A DNA stretch of 48,579 nucleotides from positions 5,380,680 through 5,429,258 of the forward strand of contig NZ_QXHD01000004.1 of the NCBI RefSeq assembly GCF_011009555.1. Direction: 5' to 3'. Under the pieces are notes generated by a model that worked only from the letters and a program-made list of their open reading frames with translations, had not been told where the DNA came from and searched no databases. This document shows positions 24,263-33,900 of the stretch, piece by piece (position 1 is the stretch's first letter; each line of letters starts with the position of its first letter). Source of the stretch: Adonisia turfae CCMR0081 (GTDB lineage Bacteria > Cyanobacteriota > Cyanobacteriia > Phormidesmidales > Phormidesmidaceae). The position numbers were made by a program, and so were the translations under genes.

Positions 24263-25201
24263 ATGACCAACGCCAAGTCATTTCAAGATGAATGGATCAC
24301 AGTTGCTGAGAAAGATCCCTACGCTGCCCTAGGCCTCTCTCTAAATGCTGAAGATCGTCGCATTCTTAAGCGCTATCGCCAGATAGCAAAACTTCTTCAT
24401 CCCGATGTTCAAGCGACTAACCCCACTGCCATTAGTCAAATATCTGAGCAGCTGATTGCTAAGGTCATCAATCCTGGCTATCAACGGCTTAAGCAAGAGA
24501 AGAATCGCTCCGAAGTTTTGGCCAACATGCGGTTTCGCGCTAGGCAACTCGATCGTCAAGGCAAACTCGCGCCTTCTTTTGAAAGCGCTCAACAGCTTTT
24601 GCGTATTCCAGAAGCAGAAGTGGAAGTTTTTTATGAAAATACGGTTAATCAGCTAGTAACAACCCAGTTCAGCTCGACCGATGAGTTTGCCATGGTGCTG
24701 TCTGGTCTAAGTCAGCTCAACCTAGCATTTCTACACCGTAAGATCAGTAAGCCTATCCGACCTAAGCGTACTGGCTTAGTTGCCGTTGACCATAACCCTT
24801 CAGAAGAAGAAGAAAAGAAGGAAGATCCTAAACCGCCGGAACCCCCTGTTATCAACTACGCTGAAAAATATGGTATTCGAGCTCGGACATATCTGAACCA
24901 GCGTAATTACAATCTAGCCATTCAGGAGTTGAGAGAAGCGCTTAAGATCGCACCCAATGGGATTGAACTTCACTCAATGCTCGGCCAAGCCTATTTGATG
25001 AAGAAGTCTTACGGCATGGCCCGTGCCCATTTGAAGCGTGTTTTAGAATTAAACCCCAACCATTCCGTAGCGTTGAAATATAGTCAAGTTTTAGAAAAAC
25101 GCATGGCTGAAAAGCGTAAGGCAGCTAGTCAGGTGGTTCCACCAGACCCTAAGCCTGAGTCAGGGCAACAATCTTGGCTTAAGAAATTACTGGGTCGCTA
25201 G
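24263..25201 (+). CDS. J-domain and TPR protein
   Basis: 312 residues from the ATG at 24263; an in-frame TTG at 24230 is less likely. J domain at about 16-80 with DPYAALGLSLNAEDRRILKR and the HPD motif (LLHPDVQ). A middle helical region follows, then an acidic proline-rich linker (SEEEEKKEDPKPPEPP, about 185-205). Two TPR units at about 215-285 (YLNQRNYNLAIQELREALKI, LHSMLGQAYLMKKSYGMARA) precede a basic tail. It probably brings DnaK to a protein bound by the TPRs. Cytosolic; cyanobacterial architecture. It is followed by the DUF1825 gene after 138 bp. Confidence 0.9.
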   Translation: MTNAKSFQDEWITVAEKDPYAALGLSLNAEDRRILKRYRQIAKLLHPDVQATNPTAISQISEQLIAKVINPGYQRLKQEKNRSEVLANMRFRARQLDRQGKLAPSFESAQQLLRIPEAEVEVFYENTVNQLVTTQFSSTDEFAMVLSGLSQLNLAFLHRKISKPIRPKRTGLVAVDHNPSEEEEKKEDPKPPEPPVINYAEKYGIRARTYLNQRNYNLAIQELREALKIAPNGIELHSMLGQAYLMKKSYGMARAHLKRVLELNPNHSVALKYSQVLEKRMAEKRKAASQVVPPDPKPESGQQSWLKKLLGR

Positions 25202-25339
25202 GTGATCGCTAGTAGGTATTAGGTGGGGATATCTCACCTTTGCGTATATCGAAACGAGCTTTTACTCTGAAAGAGTAGTCAACGTTAACGCTTACAGATA
25301 GCGCGCAGCCAATGAAAGTAAGCCCCTGGGAGTAGATGT

Positions 25340-25660
25340 ATGAGCTTTTTTGATTCAGAGATCGTGCAGCAGGAAGCCACGAAGCTCTTTCAGGATTATC
25401 AGGCCCTCATGCAGCTCGGTAGCAGCTACGGCAAATTTGATCGCGATGGCAAGAAGCTATACATCGAGCAGATGGAAAGCATCATGGATCGATATCGCGT
25501 CTTTATGAAACGATTTGAGCTGTCCGAAGATTTCACAGCTCAACTTACGATGGAACAGCTGAAAACCCATCTGGGTCAATTTGGGATGACACCACAAAAG
25601 ATGTTTGACCAGATGCAGATGACCCTAGACCGCATGAAGTCTGAAATCAAAGAGACATAA
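25340..25660 (+). CDS. DUF1825 family protein
   Basis: 106 residues that match the cyanobacteria-specific DUF1825 family along their whole length: MSFFDSEIVQQEATKLFQDY, YGKFDRDGKKLYIEQME, DRYRVFMKRFELSEDF and HLGQFGMTPQKMF. All-helical and cytosolic; no biochemical function known to me. Nearly universal in cyanobacteria, which supports the host assignment. The start is the ATG of the conserved N-terminus. Confidence 0.95.
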   Translation: MSFFDSEIVQQEATKLFQDYQALMQLGSSYGKFDRDGKKLYIEQMESIMDRYRVFMKRFELSEDFTAQLTMEQLKTHLGQFGMTPQKMFDQMQMTLDRMKSEIKET

Positions 25661-25671
25661 CCTGTTCGAAA

Positions 25672-25723
25672 GTGGGCATTGGATATCCTGCTGCGGTATG
25701 CCTGAGCAGTTTCTATTGCCCAC
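25672..25723. repeat. imperfect GTGGGCA/TGCCCAC hairpin
   Basis: GTGGGCA (25672-25678) and TGCCCAC (25717-25723) enclose an inner CTGCT/AGCAG pair. The TGCCCACCCTAC end matches the palindrome family at 485-507. It lies between DUF1825 and the caspase gene and may end the former. Confidence 0.55.
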
Positions 25724-25751
25724 CCTACGGGCTGCTTGAAAGGGATACCTT

Positions 25752-27962
25752 ATGCCGACATTTAACCGTCGCCGTTTTTTACAGTTTGCCGGGACCACAT
25801 TGGCAGCTTACGGGCTAAGTGAGCGGCAACTTGTTTCCCACGGTCTACGCTACGGTCAGGCATTAGCCCAACCGACGACTCGAAAATTGGCGTTGCTAGT
25901 CGGTGTCAATCAATATCCTTCTGGTAACAGTCGCTTTACAAATTTACGAGGCTGTACAACGGATGTAGAGCTACAACGCGAGCTACTGATACATCGCTTT
26001 GGATTTCAGGCCAGCGATATTCTGGTCCTTAGTGATGATGCGGCACATAAGCCTACCCGCAGCAATATTCTGGCAGCCTTTGAAGAGCATCTGATCCATC
26101 AGGCTCAGCCTGGGGATGTGGTGGTTTTTCATTTCTCGGGCCATGGTTCCCAGGTATTAGAGCCCAATTCCCCTGATGGTGATGGGCTTAACAGTACTTT
26201 TGTACCTGGTGACATTCAAGAAAATGGCACTGACGTTGATGACATCATGGGACGGACGTTGTTTTTGCTGACGTCGGCGTTATCAACGGACCAGGTCAGT
26301 GTTGTCTTGGACAGCTGCTACGCCGGCGGCGGTACCCGTGGGAATGTGCGGGTGCGCTCAGGTTTTGATGGCAATTCGTATCAGGCGAGTGCAGCGGAGT
26401 TAGCGTATCAAAGCCAGTGGTTGCGGACGTTAGGTGTAGATGTTCCGACTCTGCAAAATCGTCGCAATATTGGTGTGGCTAAAGGGGTGGTCATCGCTGC
26501 TGCCCAAAAAGATGAAGAAGCTGTTGATGTAGGCTTTGACGGGTTTTATGCGGGAGCCTTTACCTACCTGCTCACCCAGTATCTGTGGCAACAGACCGAT
26601 AGCAGTCAAGGTACTGTGGTGCGCATTACCCGTGATATGAAGGATCTGTCTGGTCAGGTTCCTTTTCTGGATGCCCCATCGGAACAAGCCCAGTCAGATA
26701 TCTACTTTGTTCCTGAGAAAAAACAAATTCCACCGGCTGAGGCCGTTGTTACTCAGGTGGATGGTGATCAGGCCACCGTATGGCTTGGGGGGATCGACCA
26801 TGAAAGTATTACCACCTTTGGTCGGGGGGCTAAGTTTACCCCGGCAGGCTTTGAATCACTGGGTGAGGTGGAGCTATTGTCACGCCAGGGTATGCGGGGT
26901 GTTATCAAGCTCCCTTCGGCAGTGCCAGCAGGAACATTGCTACAGGAATTTTCTCGGGTGGTATCGCCTGAGTTGCAGCTACGGATTGGCATTGATCCGT
27001 CTTTGGGTCTTTATACCAGCCGGATTCAGCAGCAGTTAGGTGCCATTCCTCGGGTGGTTGGGGTCCCTCACCAGGGGGGCAATGTTCCCTACGAAAAAGA
27101 GGTGCACTACATCCTCAGTCGAATGACGGCTGGATATAAGCGACGGTTTAAAGATAAAGCGGTCCCCAATACGGACAGGATTGGCCTATTTTCCCAAAGT
27201 CTTGATGAGTGGATACCGGGCTCCTTTGGCCGTGATACTGCAGAGTCAGCTACGGATGCCGTGACACGCCTCACCCCCAAGCTTCAGTCCTTACTAGCCG
27301 CCCGATTAATCAAATCTCTACTCAAAGCTAATTCTGCCCGGTTGAAGGTAGACGCCTCCATTATTGGTGAAGTAGCTGAAGTAGCTGGTGAACAGGTTGA
27401 ACTGATTGCCTCAGCCTTCACCCCCCGTGGTGAATCGGGTGAGGCACAGTCAGGGGGTACTCACCAAATTTTGCTAGATCAAGATTTTCGGTTTCGGGTA
27501 GTTAATCACGAGCCTGAGCCTCTGTATATCAGCATTGTGATATTTGTTACCGATGGGCGGATGTTTGTGGTTTTGCCGCGTCCTCAAAAGGGCCGTGAAC
27601 AACAGATTGCTGAGAGTCGTCTGGAGGGCAATGGTACAGAGCTTTATGCCCCATCTTTGTCAGAAAAAGAAAAGCCGCTCTATGGTCAAGAACGGGGTCG
27701 GGCCGAGGCATTAATTATTGCAAGTCGAGAGCCGTTTGTGGAAGGGTTGGCCCAGCTGCAAACGCTAGCCACGCTGCAAGCCCTGGGTGAGCGTAGTGAC
27801 AGTGAGTCGGCTGAGCTATCGTTGAGAGCGGTGAATACGCTGCTGGGTGAGATCAGTTCTTCCCGGAGTGCACCGTTGGATAATACAGCGATGACGGATG
27901 AGCTGCCCCAGATTCAAACCGCTGATATTGCAGCATTTTCGATTTCGGTTGAGGTGGTTTAG
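25752..27962 (+). CDS. exported orthocaspase (peptidase C14) with C-terminal DUF4384
   Basis: 736 residues. A twin-arginine signal opens the protein (NRRRFLQFAGTTLAAYG, cleavage near ALAQ at 37-40), so it should be folded and exported by Tat. The caspase domain starts at about 44 (RKLALLVGVNQYP). The catalytic dyad is His131 in FHFSGHGSQ and Cys189 in VVLDSCYAGG, both intact. The C-terminal third (about 570-670) carries a DUF4384-like domain (FRVVNHEPEPLYISIVIF and IIASREPF). Orthocaspases cleave after Arg/Lys. Two TPR-CHAT proteases are encoded convergently, the first 3 bp away. Tat export of a caspase next to exported CHAT proteins suggests a periplasmic proteolytic system. Confidence 0.94.
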   Translation: MPTFNRRRFLQFAGTTLAAYGLSERQLVSHGLRYGQALAQPTTRKLALLVGVNQYPSGNSRFTNLRGCTTDVELQRELLIHRFGFQASDILVLSDDAAHKPTRSNILAAFEEHLIHQAQPGDVVVFHFSGHGSQVLEPNSPDGDGLNSTFVPGDIQENGTDVDDIMGRTLFLLTSALSTDQVSVVLDSCYAGGGTRGNVRVRSGFDGNSYQASAAELAYQSQWLRTLGVDVPTLQNRRNIGVAKGVVIAAAQKDEEAVDVGFDGFYAGAFTYLLTQYLWQQTDSSQGTVVRITRDMKDLSGQVPFLDAPSEQAQSDIYFVPEKKQIPPAEAVVTQVDGDQATVWLGGIDHESITTFGRGAKFTPAGFESLGEVELLSRQGMRGVIKLPSAVPAGTLLQEFSRVVSPELQLRIGIDPSLGLYTSRIQQQLGAIPRVVGVPHQGGNVPYEKEVHYILSRMTAGYKRRFKDKAVPNTDRIGLFSQSLDEWIPGSFGRDTAESATDAVTRLTPKLQSLLAARLIKSLLKANSARLKVDASIIGEVAEVAGEQVELIASAFTPRGESGEAQSGGTHQILLDQDFRFRVVNHEPEPLYISIVIFVTDGRMFVVLPRPQKGREQQIAESRLEGNGTELYAPSLSEKEKPLYGQERGRAEALIIASREPFVEGLAQLQTLATLQALGERSDSESAELSLRAVNTLLGEISSSRSAPLDNTAMTDELPQIQTADIAAFSISVEVV

Positions 27963-27965
27963 TGG

Positions 27966-30827
27966 CTACAGGGTATTGCCGATTAACGTCATCGGTGCCC
28001 AATAGTAGGGATGGGCAAACAGTGTTGAGCCATTACCTTCCGTTTCGCGTTGGCCAATAATGCGATCGCCACTGGTTGTTATTGAGTCTGTACTCTGGAT
28101 AAAGGCAATTTGGGCCGTTTGTAATGCCTCAGCTTTAGTGACGGGGTTAGCTGTGGTGCTTTGGGCCAAATTGGTGTAAAAATTTTGCATCAACACGTTA
28201 GTACTTGAGTCATTGACGTTCCAAAGAGAAGCCATTACCGCATCAACCTGACTTTTTAGAAACCAGTAGCTCAGACCCACCACTTCTATTTCATCTTTGT
28301 CATCCCCACCCAATGCAGTTTGACAGGCGGACAGGACAACTAAATGCACATCTTCCAAATAGCTGCTTAGATCATCAATTTTTGGGGTAGGTAGCCGTTG
28401 TCCGTCGCCCATAAGCAAGTAAGGATCGTCCTCAGACGCTACCCATTCACCATGGGTGGCCATATGGAGAATTTGTTGACCACCAAGGGAATCTCGCAAT
28501 GTCTCAAATGTAAAATCATCATCAAGTAACTGTTGCCCAGGGTAAATACCTTTGGTGTCGTTGGGATTGTCTTCTTCACGGATAATGGCATCTAGCTCAA
28601 TGGGCACATTAGGGAGAGCGTTAAAGTTTCCAATTTGTTGTGACACACCCACACCCAATACCGAAACACCATCGGTCCCTACCGGAGAGCGATCAGTCAC
28701 ATCCGTAAGCGCAGCCGATAAAATTGTGCCAACAGTATATTTTTCAATTAAATATTGTTCACCATCGTAAAGGGCCGCCAGGGGTAAATAACGGATTACC
28801 CGATCTGGAGAGAAAACCAGGTGTTTTATGTCCTGGTTACTGGCAAGCTCTGTTTCAAAGGGGGCAATTAACCAGTCATAAAGCTGTTGTCCCAGGCGCT
28901 GAATTTCTTCGATGTCAGAATTGCGATTTTCCACCAAGGTTCTAAACTGAACCACGGTCTGGCCAACCTCCTGACGGCTCACAGGCAGTTCTCGTCGACC
29001 AATGACACGACCATCGGCAGCCCACAGCAACCACAGTTTGTCTTTAAGCACCAATGGATAAATAACAACGGTGCCAGGTTGCTGATCAATAATATCTTTG
29101 GCCGTTGTCGCAAAGTTCTCAGGATCTAACAAAAGGTTAGATTTGTCGCCCTCTGCCAGGCGATCGCCAATAAAGGTTTTGAGGCTGTTGACGGCTTCTC
29201 GATATTGACGAAACTGATCGTCCCGTTGAGATCTCAAATCTCCTAATTTCTCACATTTAGTCGCTTCACAGTCCTGCAGCTGTTTACCAAATTCCACCAA
29301 TGAGGAGTACTGCTCTACCATTTCCTTTTCCTTTGGTAGCAGCGTCACTTTCGCATCGCTATCGCCAGCCCGTTCGTCCGTATACTCTGTTAACTCCTCA
29401 ACCTTCAGCAATTCCAATACCTCCTGGGCTTCGAGAACCCTCCCTTGCTCCAGCAGCAGGCCAGCTAACGTACGATAGCTATCCGCCACCGTATCTGTGT
29501 AGGACTGTAGCAAAGCCTGATCTGCGATATCCTGACGAATATTTTCCCGTACCGTGACCGCCTCCTTAAAAAAGGCAATGGCTAATTCCGGTTGGTCATC
29601 TGCCTGAAACGCATAACCCAGGTTGCTTAGGGCCAGTCCGGCTTCGTGGCGATCGCCACTTTCACCACTGATGGCCAGAGTTTGACCAAAATACTCAATC
29701 GCCTTTTGAGATTGCCCCAAACGGCCATAGACATGGCCTAGATTTCCTAGGGCTCTGCTTTCTCCAGGCAGATCTCCTAGCTCACGGGCAATCACTAGCT
29801 GCTGTTCTAAAAAGTCGATGGCCTGATGCCACCGACCTAAACGACTGTAACCATAGCCTAAATTACCTAAGGAGCGACCTTCATCAACGCGATTACCTAG
29901 TTCGCGTGCGATCGCAAGGGTTTGCCCATAAAAACCAATCGCCACCTCAATTTGATTCAACCGGGAATAGGCATTGCCCAAGTTACCTAAGGTCCGTCGT
30001 TCCCCAGGGCGATCGCCAAGTTCTCGGGTAATGGCCAGTTGTTGTTCCAATAGGTCAATGGCCTGCTGGTACTGCCCCAGGTCGATATAGACATTCCCTA
30101 AATTTCCCAGGCTACGGCTTTCACCTGCTCTGTAGCCAAGTTCTTGGGTGATGGCCAGTTGTTGTTCTAATAAGCTGAGGGACCGTTGATACTGGCCCAG
30201 GTTGTCGTAGGCAATGCCTAAATTACCCAAAACCGAGCTTTCGCCTAGACGATTATCGCTTGCACGCACCAAAGGCAGTACTTGTTCGTAGTATTCAATG
30301 GCCCGTTGATATTGGCCTAGATTCATATAAGTACTACCCAGATTACCCAGAGCAAAGATATGTGCCTGGGGCTCAAGGTTAAGTGCCAGAGCTTGTTCAT
30401 AATGGTCAATGGCTTGTGGGTATTGACCGAGCATGTCATATACCTGGCCCAGGCCAGTTAGGGCTCTACTTTCTGCGGGGATATTATGAAACTCTCGGGC
30501 AATGTCGAGGGATTGTTGGTGATGGTCAAGCGCTGGTTCGGCCTGGCCCAAGGTACGAAATAGAATTCCTAAACTATTGAGGGTATTGACCTGGTTCTCA
30601 CGGTTACCGGAGGCTTGAAAAAGTTCAAGGGCCATTTGCCAGGAGACGTATGCCTCTTGATATTGACCGCGATTAAATTGCTCTAAGCCTTGATTATGCA
30701 GCTGTATGGCTCTGCTTTCGTCGGTTATAGGTTCAATGGTTTCTTGGGCGACTGCCTGCGGCATTGGCAGGGCTACAGGTGATATGAGGGCACCTATGAC
30801 AATCAAGGTTGAGAGAAAACGTTGCAT
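27966..30827 (-). CDS. exported TPR-CHAT protease (953 residues)
   Basis: Sec signal peptide at residues 1-28 (FLSTLIVIGALISPVALPMP, AVA-QE cleavage). About ten TPR units of 40 residues at 38-430, very regular (LGNLGNVYIDLGQYQQAIDL form). A helical hinge follows, then the CHAT domain from about 620 to the end. The catalytic pair is His792 (MATHGEW) and Cys835 (LSACQTALGG), both present. CHAT domains are caspase-clan (clan CD) peptidases related to separase. The convergent neighbour is a Tat-exported caspase; the same-strand gene upstream is a paralogue. The tandem TPR DNA forms 120-bp repeats that could expand or contract. Confidence 0.94.
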   Translation of the reverse strand: MQRFLSTLIVIGALISPVALPMPQAVAQETIEPITDESRAIQLHNQGLEQFNRGQYQEAYVSWQMALELFQASGNRENQVNTLNSLGILFRTLGQAEPALDHHQQSLDIAREFHNIPAESRALTGLGQVYDMLGQYPQAIDHYEQALALNLEPQAHIFALGNLGSTYMNLGQYQRAIEYYEQVLPLVRASDNRLGESSVLGNLGIAYDNLGQYQRSLSLLEQQLAITQELGYRAGESRSLGNLGNVYIDLGQYQQAIDLLEQQLAITRELGDRPGERRTLGNLGNAYSRLNQIEVAIGFYGQTLAIARELGNRVDEGRSLGNLGYGYSRLGRWHQAIDFLEQQLVIARELGDLPGESRALGNLGHVYGRLGQSQKAIEYFGQTLAISGESGDRHEAGLALSNLGYAFQADDQPELAIAFFKEAVTVRENIRQDIADQALLQSYTDTVADSYRTLAGLLLEQGRVLEAQEVLELLKVEELTEYTDERAGDSDAKVTLLPKEKEMVEQYSSLVEFGKQLQDCEATKCEKLGDLRSQRDDQFRQYREAVNSLKTFIGDRLAEGDKSNLLLDPENFATTAKDIIDQQPGTVVIYPLVLKDKLWLLWAADGRVIGRRELPVSRQEVGQTVVQFRTLVENRNSDIEEIQRLGQQLYDWLIAPFETELASNQDIKHLVFSPDRVIRYLPLAALYDGEQYLIEKYTVGTILSAALTDVTDRSPVGTDGVSVLGVGVSQQIGNFNALPNVPIELDAIIREEDNPNDTKGIYPGQQLLDDDFTFETLRDSLGGQQILHMATHGEWVASEDDPYLLMGDGQRLPTPKIDDLSSYLEDVHLVVLSACQTALGGDDKDEIEVVGLSYWFLKSQVDAVMASLWNVNDSSTNVLMQNFYTNLAQSTTANPVTKAEALQTAQIAFIQSTDSITTSGDRIIGQRETEGNGSTLFAHPYYWAPMTLIGNTL

Positions 30828-30891
30828 AGGTGCAGCTCAGGGAAGGGTTGTTTGTATTTACAATTCCCGTTTGGGTGTTTCGGAGCATAAT

Positions 30892-30957
30892 CGTGCCCTT
30901 CGACTCCGCTCAGGGCACGCTGGCTGAGATTGTTGGCTTCGACTCCGCTCAGCCAAC
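30892..30957. repeat. two tandem hairpins sharing the loop TCGACTCCGCTC
   Basis: CGTGCCCT/AGGGCACG (30892-30919) and GTTGGCT/AGCCAAC (30932-30957) both enclose the identical 12-base loop TCGACTCCGCTC. The stems differ but stay complementary. Hairpins with a CTTCGACTxCGCTCAG core are a known type of dispersed cyanobacterial repeat. They lie between the two CHAT genes. Confidence 0.85.
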
Positions 30958-30989
30958 GGTATCGGTAGAAATCTCCTAATCAGCAAGAC

Positions 30990-33900
30990 CTACAGACCAT
31001 TACCAATCAAAATAAACGGAGCCCAATAATACGGATGCGACAATAACGTACTCCCCTGTTCTGCAGTCATTCGCTGACCAATAATACGCGCCGTATCCGC
31101 CGCCAATTCCTCCCCAGACCCAATCCACATTAACTGAGCCTGTTGCAACGCCTCAGTTTTAGACAACTCACCCGTCGCCAAATTCCGATAAAACTGCTGC
31201 ATCAGCAAACTCGTACTCACATCACTCACCCGCCACAGCGACACCAGCACCGACTCCACCCCATGGTCCAAAAAGAAATAACTCATCCCCTGAATTTCCA
31301 AACCATCCGCCTTGGCACCCCCTAAACCCGTCTCACAGGCCGACAGCACCGCCAAATGCACATCCTCCAGATAATCCCCCAAAATCCGAATCTCCGGAAT
31401 CGGCAGCCGCTCACCATCTCCCAACAGCAAATAAGACTCATCCGAACGGCCCGGCACAAACTCACCATGGGTGGCAATGTGCAAAATGTTCTGCCCAGTT
31501 AACCCATCCCGCAAACTATTAAACGTAAACGCCTCATCCAACAAACTGGTGCCGTCATAAATCCCGTTCGTATCCTCACCGTCCTCTCGCACAATGCCAT
31601 CTAACTCCACCGGCACATAGGGCAACGGATTAAACTCCGCTGTACCCGCTGAAACCCCAGCCGCTAAAACGCTTATGTCAGCAGGAAAGCGATCGCGCCA
31701 GTCCGTCAGCTCCTCTGACAAAATGTGACTGATGCCATATTTCTCAACCAGATATTGCTCCCCATCATGCAGAACCGCCATGGGCACATAGCGCAGGTTA
31801 CGGTCCAGGGCAAACACCAGATTTGTAATGCTCCCCGCCTCTAATTCTTCTTCAATGGGTTGAACTAACCACTGATAAAGTTGTTGCCCCGTCGCTTGTA
31901 GGGTCTCAATATCCGACCTGGGGTTATCCAACAGTTGACGCATTTGCACCACCGCATTGGCCACCTCAGAACGACTGACTGCAATCTCCCGACGACTGAC
32001 CACTCGGCCTTCCGTAGCCCACAGCAACCACAGCTTATCCTCCAGCACTAACGGATAAATAACCACCGTACCAGGCTGTTGTTTAAGGATTTCCCTGGCC
32101 TGACCGCCTAAATCTTCTGGGTCTAATAAGGCCTGATCAGCCGCCAACTGCTCACGAATAAAGCTAGACAGTTTATCCACATTATCTTGATAGGCCCGCG
32201 CCAGATCATCGCGCTGATTGCGAAGCTTGCTGAGCTGGTCACAGCGGCTCTGTTCACATTGAGAAACGGCTTTACCAAATTCCACCAGGCTGCCGTGGCT
32301 GATTAACAGCGATTCTTCCTGGGGCAGTAGGGTAACACCGCTAGCACTATTAACAGCCCGCTGGTCATCAATATAGTTACGAATTTCTTGGACCTTTAAC
32401 AGTTCTAAGACTTGCTGCGCTTCCAGAATGCGTCCCTGCTGCAATAACAAGTCTGCTAGAAACCGATAGGTGGCTTCCACACTTTGCACATAGGATGCTT
32501 GCCGGGCCAGGGGAAGTGTTTCCAATTCGTCCCGTAGGGCTTCGCTAACAGTCACCGCTTCTTTGTAAAATGCGATCGCAATTTCCGGTTGATTTCGCTG
32601 GAAATAAACATAGGCAAGATCTCGCAAGGTCACCCGTGCCTGAAAGCGATCGCCTGTTTGACGATGCAGGGCCAGGGAGTTCTGAAATGCCAGAGTGGCT
32701 GCTTCTAGCTGGCCCAAACCCTCATAGCTGAGACCAACCATACCCCACGAACTGGCCACCGCTGGGATATCCCCCACCTCTTGATGGATAGCAATCGCCT
32801 GATGAAAGGCCACAAGGGCATTCTCATAATCATTGTTATGGTAAGCTTCTAGCCCAATAGACGTATAGGCGTAGCCCTCCTGTTGCTGACTGCCCAACTC
32901 CTGGGCGGCGGCCAATTGTTCCTCGGGTGACAGATTAGCCAAGTCATCTTCTGGTGCCTCAAACAACCCGATACGATACTCTCGCCGCTGAGATCGCACC
33001 TCCTCCGCTTCAGCTGATAATGTCTCTTGTTGAGCAGACTCGCCTAGCTCCAGAGAAATATTAGCCAGACCATCCAGGGCCATGCTCTCGGTAAACGGTT
33101 CATAAAAGTCTCGACCGATGGCCAGAGCTTTCTCTAGAGATGCGATCGCATCTCCATAGCGCGCCAGTTTCTCATAGGTACGCCCCAAATCTAGATGGGC
33201 ATAGCCCAGGGAACGCTTTTCTTCTAGGGTGGCTAACGGTACTTGAGACAGCGGTGCATAAATTTCCTCAGCCCGGCGATAGTCTTCTAATGCGGTGGTA
33301 TAGTCTCCCCGCTGATAAAAGACATCTCCCCTGAGTAGTAACGCCTGTCCCACTTGATAAGGGGCCCCTAAAATCTCTCCATAGGGTGTTTCCAAAAGGG
33401 CTTCATAGGTGGCCAAGGCCTGGGTCTCCAACTCAAAGGCCCTATCATAGTCACCCACAAAAAAATAATTTTCCCCCAGGCTCAGCTGATATTCTGCCAC
33501 CTTCCAGGCATCACCAACTGCTGCCATGGCGGCAATGGCCTGTTCTTGAAACCGACGCGATTGTTGCTGAGCCTCCGCCTCGGTCTGCAACCCGACATCG
33601 TTTGGTTCAGCAAAATAGTAAATTGAGCCAATACTCTGTAACATCTGACCTGTCCAGTGGCCATAGTTCAAAGATTGAAAAGTGGCCAGGGCCTCCTGAC
33701 AGTACCCTAAGGCAGGTTGAGACGCGCCCACAAAGCTATAGGTTTCACACAGATAATGTTGTGTGGTGGCGATGCCGGTTGTGTTCCCTAACCGTTGATA
33801 CTCAGCATAAATGGTTTCCAGACCCTCAATCACCTCGGTCAGGATCGTAATAGCAGAGTCAAAGTCATTGTTAACAAAATCCACCAGACCCACATTTCGA

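Noticed and set aside
29600..30600. Regular 120-bp repeats as a CRISPR-like array
   Set aside because: They are in-frame TPR codons of the CHAT gene with diverged units and no spacers.
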